From NCBI GenBank assembly GCA_003157235.1, contig PMJC01000187.1:5667-12885 (forward strand): a stretch of 7,219 nt of DNA. Direction: 5' to 3'. The DNA comes from Methanosarcina sp. GTDB lineage: Archaea > Halobacteriota > Methanosarcinia > Methanosarcinales > Methanosarcinaceae. The notes beneath the pieces were generated by a model. That model worked only from the letters and a program-made list of their open reading frames with translations. It made no database searches and was not told the origin of the DNA. This document shows, piece by piece, positions 6,441 through 7,219 of the stretch (positions within the stretch are counted from its first letter, which is position 1; every line of letters starts with the position of its first letter). Position numbers and translations under genes: made by a program.

Positions 6441-6459
6441 AAGCTCTCAAAGGAAGCTT
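6441..6459 (-). terminator. Short hairpin directly after the epimerase stop
   Basis: AAGCT (6441-6445) and AGCTT (6455-6459) form a 5-bp stem within 20 nt of the wecB stop codon. On the minus strand AT-rich sequence follows with only a short TTTC run. It is a weak terminator candidate, placed mainly by position. Confidence 0.25.
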
Positions 6460-6460
6460 A

Positions 6461-7219
6461 TTATTCGATTATCAACGTATCAATAATTTTCTCTGCAGCT
6501 TTTCCATCTCCAAAGGGATTGATCCAGCTCTTATTTCCATTCGTCATTTTGACAGCTGATTGCATGATGCGATCAGATTCAACACCTGCCAGTATGTTCG
6601 AGCCTACTTCAAGTGTTTCAGGTCTTTCTGTATTATCTCTCAGTGTTATGCAGGATGTTCCAAGAATGCAGGTTTCCTCCTCAACACCGCCAGAATCAGT
6701 AAATACAAATCTGGCATTAGCTTCAAGCTGAAGGAACTCCAGAAAACTCACTTGCCTTATAAACGAGATACGTTCCAATGAAAAACCAAACTATTGAATA
6801 ATTTTTCCTGTCCGCGGATGTACGGGAAACCCCCCCGGAATAGAGTGTTCTTTTTGAATCATGGAAATACCTTTCAATATTTTACTCATCTGTTCCCGAT
6901 TATCAACATTTTTAGCCCTATGAGATGTAAGAAGGAAGTATTCTTTTGATTTCAATTTCAAATTATTCAAAACATTTCCTTTATTGTTAAAAATTTCTAA
7001 ATTTTGAAAAACAGCGTCAACAATTGTATTACCAGTTACAAATATTTTGCTTTCTTCAATTCCCTCTTTCAGCAAATTTTGTTTTGAGAGCTCGGTGGGA
7101 GCAAAGAGAATATTCGAAACATGGTCCGCAACAACTCTATTTATTTATTCTGGCATGCTTCTGTCATAACTTCTTAGACCGGCCTCCACATGGCCAACTT
7201 TTATATTCACTTTGGAAGC
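6461..7219 (-). pseudogene. wecB: UDP-N-acetylglucosamine 2-epimerase (non-hydrolysing), interrupted C-terminal part
   Basis: WecB interconverts UDP-GlcNAc and UDP-ManNAc for surface polysaccharide or glycan synthesis. One continuous frame of 252 sense-equivalent codons runs from the right edge to TAA at 6463-6461, with the family motifs in order: GHVEAGLRSYD, INRVVADHVSNILFAPTE, LLKEGIEESKIFVTGNTIVD, TSHRAKNVDN, FPVHPRTGK, SFLEFLQLEANARFVFTDSG, RDNTERPETLEVG and NPFGDGKAAEKI. Two stops interrupt it: TAA at 7147-7145, replacing the second Glu of the family PEE motif next to the active site, and TAG at 6793-6791, after HPRTGKIIQ, where the family commonly has Glu or another polar residue. Each fits a single G-to-T change of a Glu codon. 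Other deviations include HRAK for the usual HRAE and IPGGFP (a C7 run on plus, 6830-6836) for the usual hydrophobic IPVIFP. The 5' end lies outside. A stop-free pyrrolysine reading would remove only the TAG. Sequencing error is possible but would need several sites. Confidence 0.9.

Overview
The window looks like chromosomal DNA from a methanogenic archaeon of the Methanosarcina group. The evidence is a two-subunit pyruvate carboxylase (separate biotin carboxylase and carboxyltransferase/biotin carrier genes), archaeal BRE/TATA-type promoter sequences, anti-Shine-Dalgarno matches of the GGAGGTGA type, long AT-rich intergenic stretches, and a decayed transposase of a type I associate with Methanosarcina genomes. 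The genus is inferred from remembered sequence resemblance, not from a search.

Left part (1-2230, minus strand): pycB is complete and is followed 19 nt later by the first 57 codons of pycA, which runs off the left edge. Together they carboxylate pyruvate to oxaloacetate, the anaplerotic entry to the incomplete TCA route to 2-oxoglutarate. Upstream of pycB lies a possible control region: a BRE/TATA-like element between two identical TGTTAACA palindromes, then a perfect 23-bp hairpin placed about where a transcript from that element would begin.

Middle left (2231-3140): a spacer with two mutually exclusive short hairpins, then a small ferritin-like (rubrerythrin-type) diiron protein gene on the minus strand with its own TATA-like element.

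Middle (3141-6440): about 3.3 kb, very AT-rich and mostly without intact genes. It holds one plausible small acidic protein gene (4207-4404, plus strand) with a terminator-like structure, and relics in different states of decay. These are a possible IS200-type transposase scrap (minus strand, 3383-3469), an unrecognised decayed gene with a Cys-rich segment (minus strand, 4543-4858), and a heavily mutated IS5-type DDE transposase (plus strand, 4931-5633) readable only by switching frames.

Right part (6461-7219, minus strand): the C-terminal two thirds of a non-hydrolysing UDP-N-acetylglucosamine 2-epimerase (wecB), running off the right edge. It stays in one frame but is broken by an in-frame TAA and an in-frame TAG. 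The TAG matters because these archaea can read UAG as pyrrolysine, but the TAA and substitutions at conserved positions make a pseudogene the better reading.

I found no convincing new multi-gene system. The most original signals are the hairpin and paired palindromes upstream of pycB, the unrecognised decayed Cys-containing gene, and the doubly interrupted epimerase.
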